From the NCBI RefSeq assembly GCF_034044715.1, contig NZ_JAXCLW010000005.1, forward strand, positions 124,001 through 188,000: a stretch of DNA of 64,000 nucleotides, in the 5' to 3' direction. Both the position numbers and the translations under genes were made by a program. Below are positions 62,953-64,000 of the stretch, in pieces (position 1 is the stretch's first letter; every line of letters starts with the position of its first letter). The notes under the pieces are model-generated. The model was not told where the DNA came from and searched no databases. It worked only from the letters and a program-made list of their open reading frames with translations. This stretch comes from Dongia_B soli. GTDB lineage: Bacteria; Pseudomonadota; Alphaproteobacteria; Dongiales; Dongiaceae.

Positions 62953-64000
62953 ATGAAAGCTTCGGATCTGCTGGTGCGCTGTCTTGAGCGCGAGGGCATC
63001 AAGTACATTTTCGGCGTGCCGGGTGAAGAAAACGCCGATTTCATGATGTCGCTGCAGAAATCCTCGATCCAGTTCGTGCTGACGCGGCACGAGCAGGGTG
63101 CCGCCTTCATGGCGGAGGTTCACGGCCGGCTGACCGGCGAACCCGCCGTCTGCCTCGGCACGCTCGGGCCAGGCGCCACGAATCTCATCACCGGTGTTGC
63201 CGATGGCAATATGGATCGGGCGCCCATGCTGGTGATCACCGGGCAGGGGGCGACCACGCGGCAGCATAAAGAAAGCCACCAGATCATGGATGTGGTGGAG
63301 ATGTATAAGCCGGTGACGAAATGGGCGGCGAGCATCCGGCATCCGGACTCAATTCCGGAAATGGTGCGCAAGGCGGTCAGGCTCACGCGGTCGGAGAAGC
63401 CGGGGGCGGTGCTGCTGGAACTGGCGGAAGATGTCGCCAAGATGGAGACCAAGGCCGAGCCGATCGAGCCGCATCGCTATCGCCGGCCGCAATGCGATAT
63501 GAAGAGCCTGAGCGAGGCGGTCGAGCTCATTCGCCAGGCGAAGCAGCCGATCATCATCGCCGGCAACGGCATGATGCGGCGGCGCGCGACGCCGGAGCTG
63601 CGCCGGCTGGTCGAGGTGACGGGGATCGGCGTCATCAGCACCTTCATGGGCAAGGGCGCGGTGGCGCGGACATCGCCGCATTGCCTCTACACGATCGGCC
63701 TGCAGCAGAAGGATTATCCGGCCTTCGCGGTGGACGAGGCCGATCTCGTCATCACCATCGGCTATGACCTGGTCGAATATCCACCGCGTCTGTGGAATCC
63801 GAAGGGCGATAAGAAGATCATCGATATCGACACGCTGCCGGCGGAAATCGACAACCAGTACCAGGCCCATGTCGAGCTGACCGGCGAGATCGCCACCAAT
63901 CTCGCCCTCCTCACCGAGGCGCTGGAACAGGGGAAGCATCCGAAATACGATCTGCCGCGCCAGACCCATTGGCGCGACAAGATGACCGCGGATCTCGCCG
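62953..64000 (+). CDS. Thiamine-diphosphate enzyme, acetolactate-synthase-like, 3' end outside window
   Basis: 349 codons are present. Starting at ATG 62953, the N-terminal PYR domain has VRCLEREGIKYIFGVPGEEN with catalytic Glu47 in LTRHEQGAAFMAE, then GTLGPGATNLITGVADGNMD. The central domain begins at about residue 190 (IIIAGNGMMRR). The C-terminal TPP-binding domain (GDG...N motif) is beyond the edge. It could be a catabolic acetolactate synthase or a related decarboxylase; no regulatory subunit is visible. It diverges from the Rieske gene. Confidence 0.9.
   Translation, partial: MKASDLLVRCLEREGIKYIFGVPGEENADFMMSLQKSSIQFVLTRHEQGAAFMAEVHGRLTGEPAVCLGTLGPGATNLITGVADGNMDRAPMLVITGQGATTRQHKESHQIMDVVEMYKPVTKWAASIRHPDSIPEMVRKAVRLTRSEKPGAVLLELAEDVAKMETKAEPIEPHRYRRPQCDMKSLSEAVELIRQAKQPIIIAGNGMMRRRATPELRRLVEVTGIGVISTFMGKGAVARTSPHCLYTIGLQQKDYPAFAVDEADLVITIGYDLVEYPPRLWNPKGDKKIIDIDTLPAEIDNQYQAHVELTGEIATNLALLTEALEQGKHPKYDLPRQTHWRDKMTADLA

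Overview
The window is 64 kb of GC-rich (roughly 62-64%) bacterial chromosome, most likely from a Rhodospirillales-type alphaproteobacterium. Three things suggest this: the codon usage, the gene families (PAS_5, DUF1127, DUF2934, LigD, CYP152), and promoter sites of the GGAAC-N16-CGTT type that the alphaproteobacterial general-stress sigma factor EcfG uses. I see no rRNA, tRNA, phage, complete insertion sequence or CRISPR array. Two genes are cut by the window edges.

Layout. 0-6.5 kb: an EEP nuclease/phosphatase and a phospholipase D-VTT fusion on the minus strand, divergent from ligD, which ends in a clear terminator. 6.6-13.5 kb: a stressosome-type signalling cluster (receiver protein, RsbR, RsbS, RsbT, an ATPase-PP2C fusion and two hybrid histidine kinases, one carrying an extra RsbT-like ATPase domain). 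14-27 kb: two paralogous secreted beta-lactamase-family proteins, one of which has lost catalytic residues, flanking a SugE-type exporter, an AhpD-like protein, a MocR regulator, an azoreductase, a LOG protein, a CYP152 P450, an SDR and a GH13 glucosidase. 27-35 kb: a TPR protein, an ABC exporter, an orphan FecR protein, a 1.1-kb gene-free stretch, a DUF4142 protein and an aspartoacylase-like hydrolase. 35-44 kb: a 1271-residue protein of unknown function, a histone-H1-like small protein, a polyamine-type binding protein, an acyltransferase and a PAS protein. 44-64 kb: a deaminase, a DUF4010 membrane protein, a second DUF4142 protein, and then many stress-type genes (KGG protein, NRAMP, manganese catalase, DUF892, OsmC, DUF2934, CPA1 antiporter). 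The window ends with a Rieske oxygenase and the start of a TPP enzyme.

How it fits together. Eight exact EcfG-type promoters sit just upstream of correctly oriented genes (20209-, 21726+, 27976-, 33426-, 46412+, 50190-, 57128-, 60300-), and two weaker ones precede the phospholipase and DUF892/catalase operons. The region therefore looks like a general-stress-response neighbourhood for osmotic, oxidative and desiccation stress and DNA repair. The stressosome cluster lies beside it, but no PhyR, NepR or EcfG gene is visible.

A dispersed family of paired palindromes, about 136 bp per element with 32-bp ends, occupies many intergenic gaps. Every copy lies 3' of at least one gene. Some copies show recent duplication or a 48-bp internal tandem expansion.
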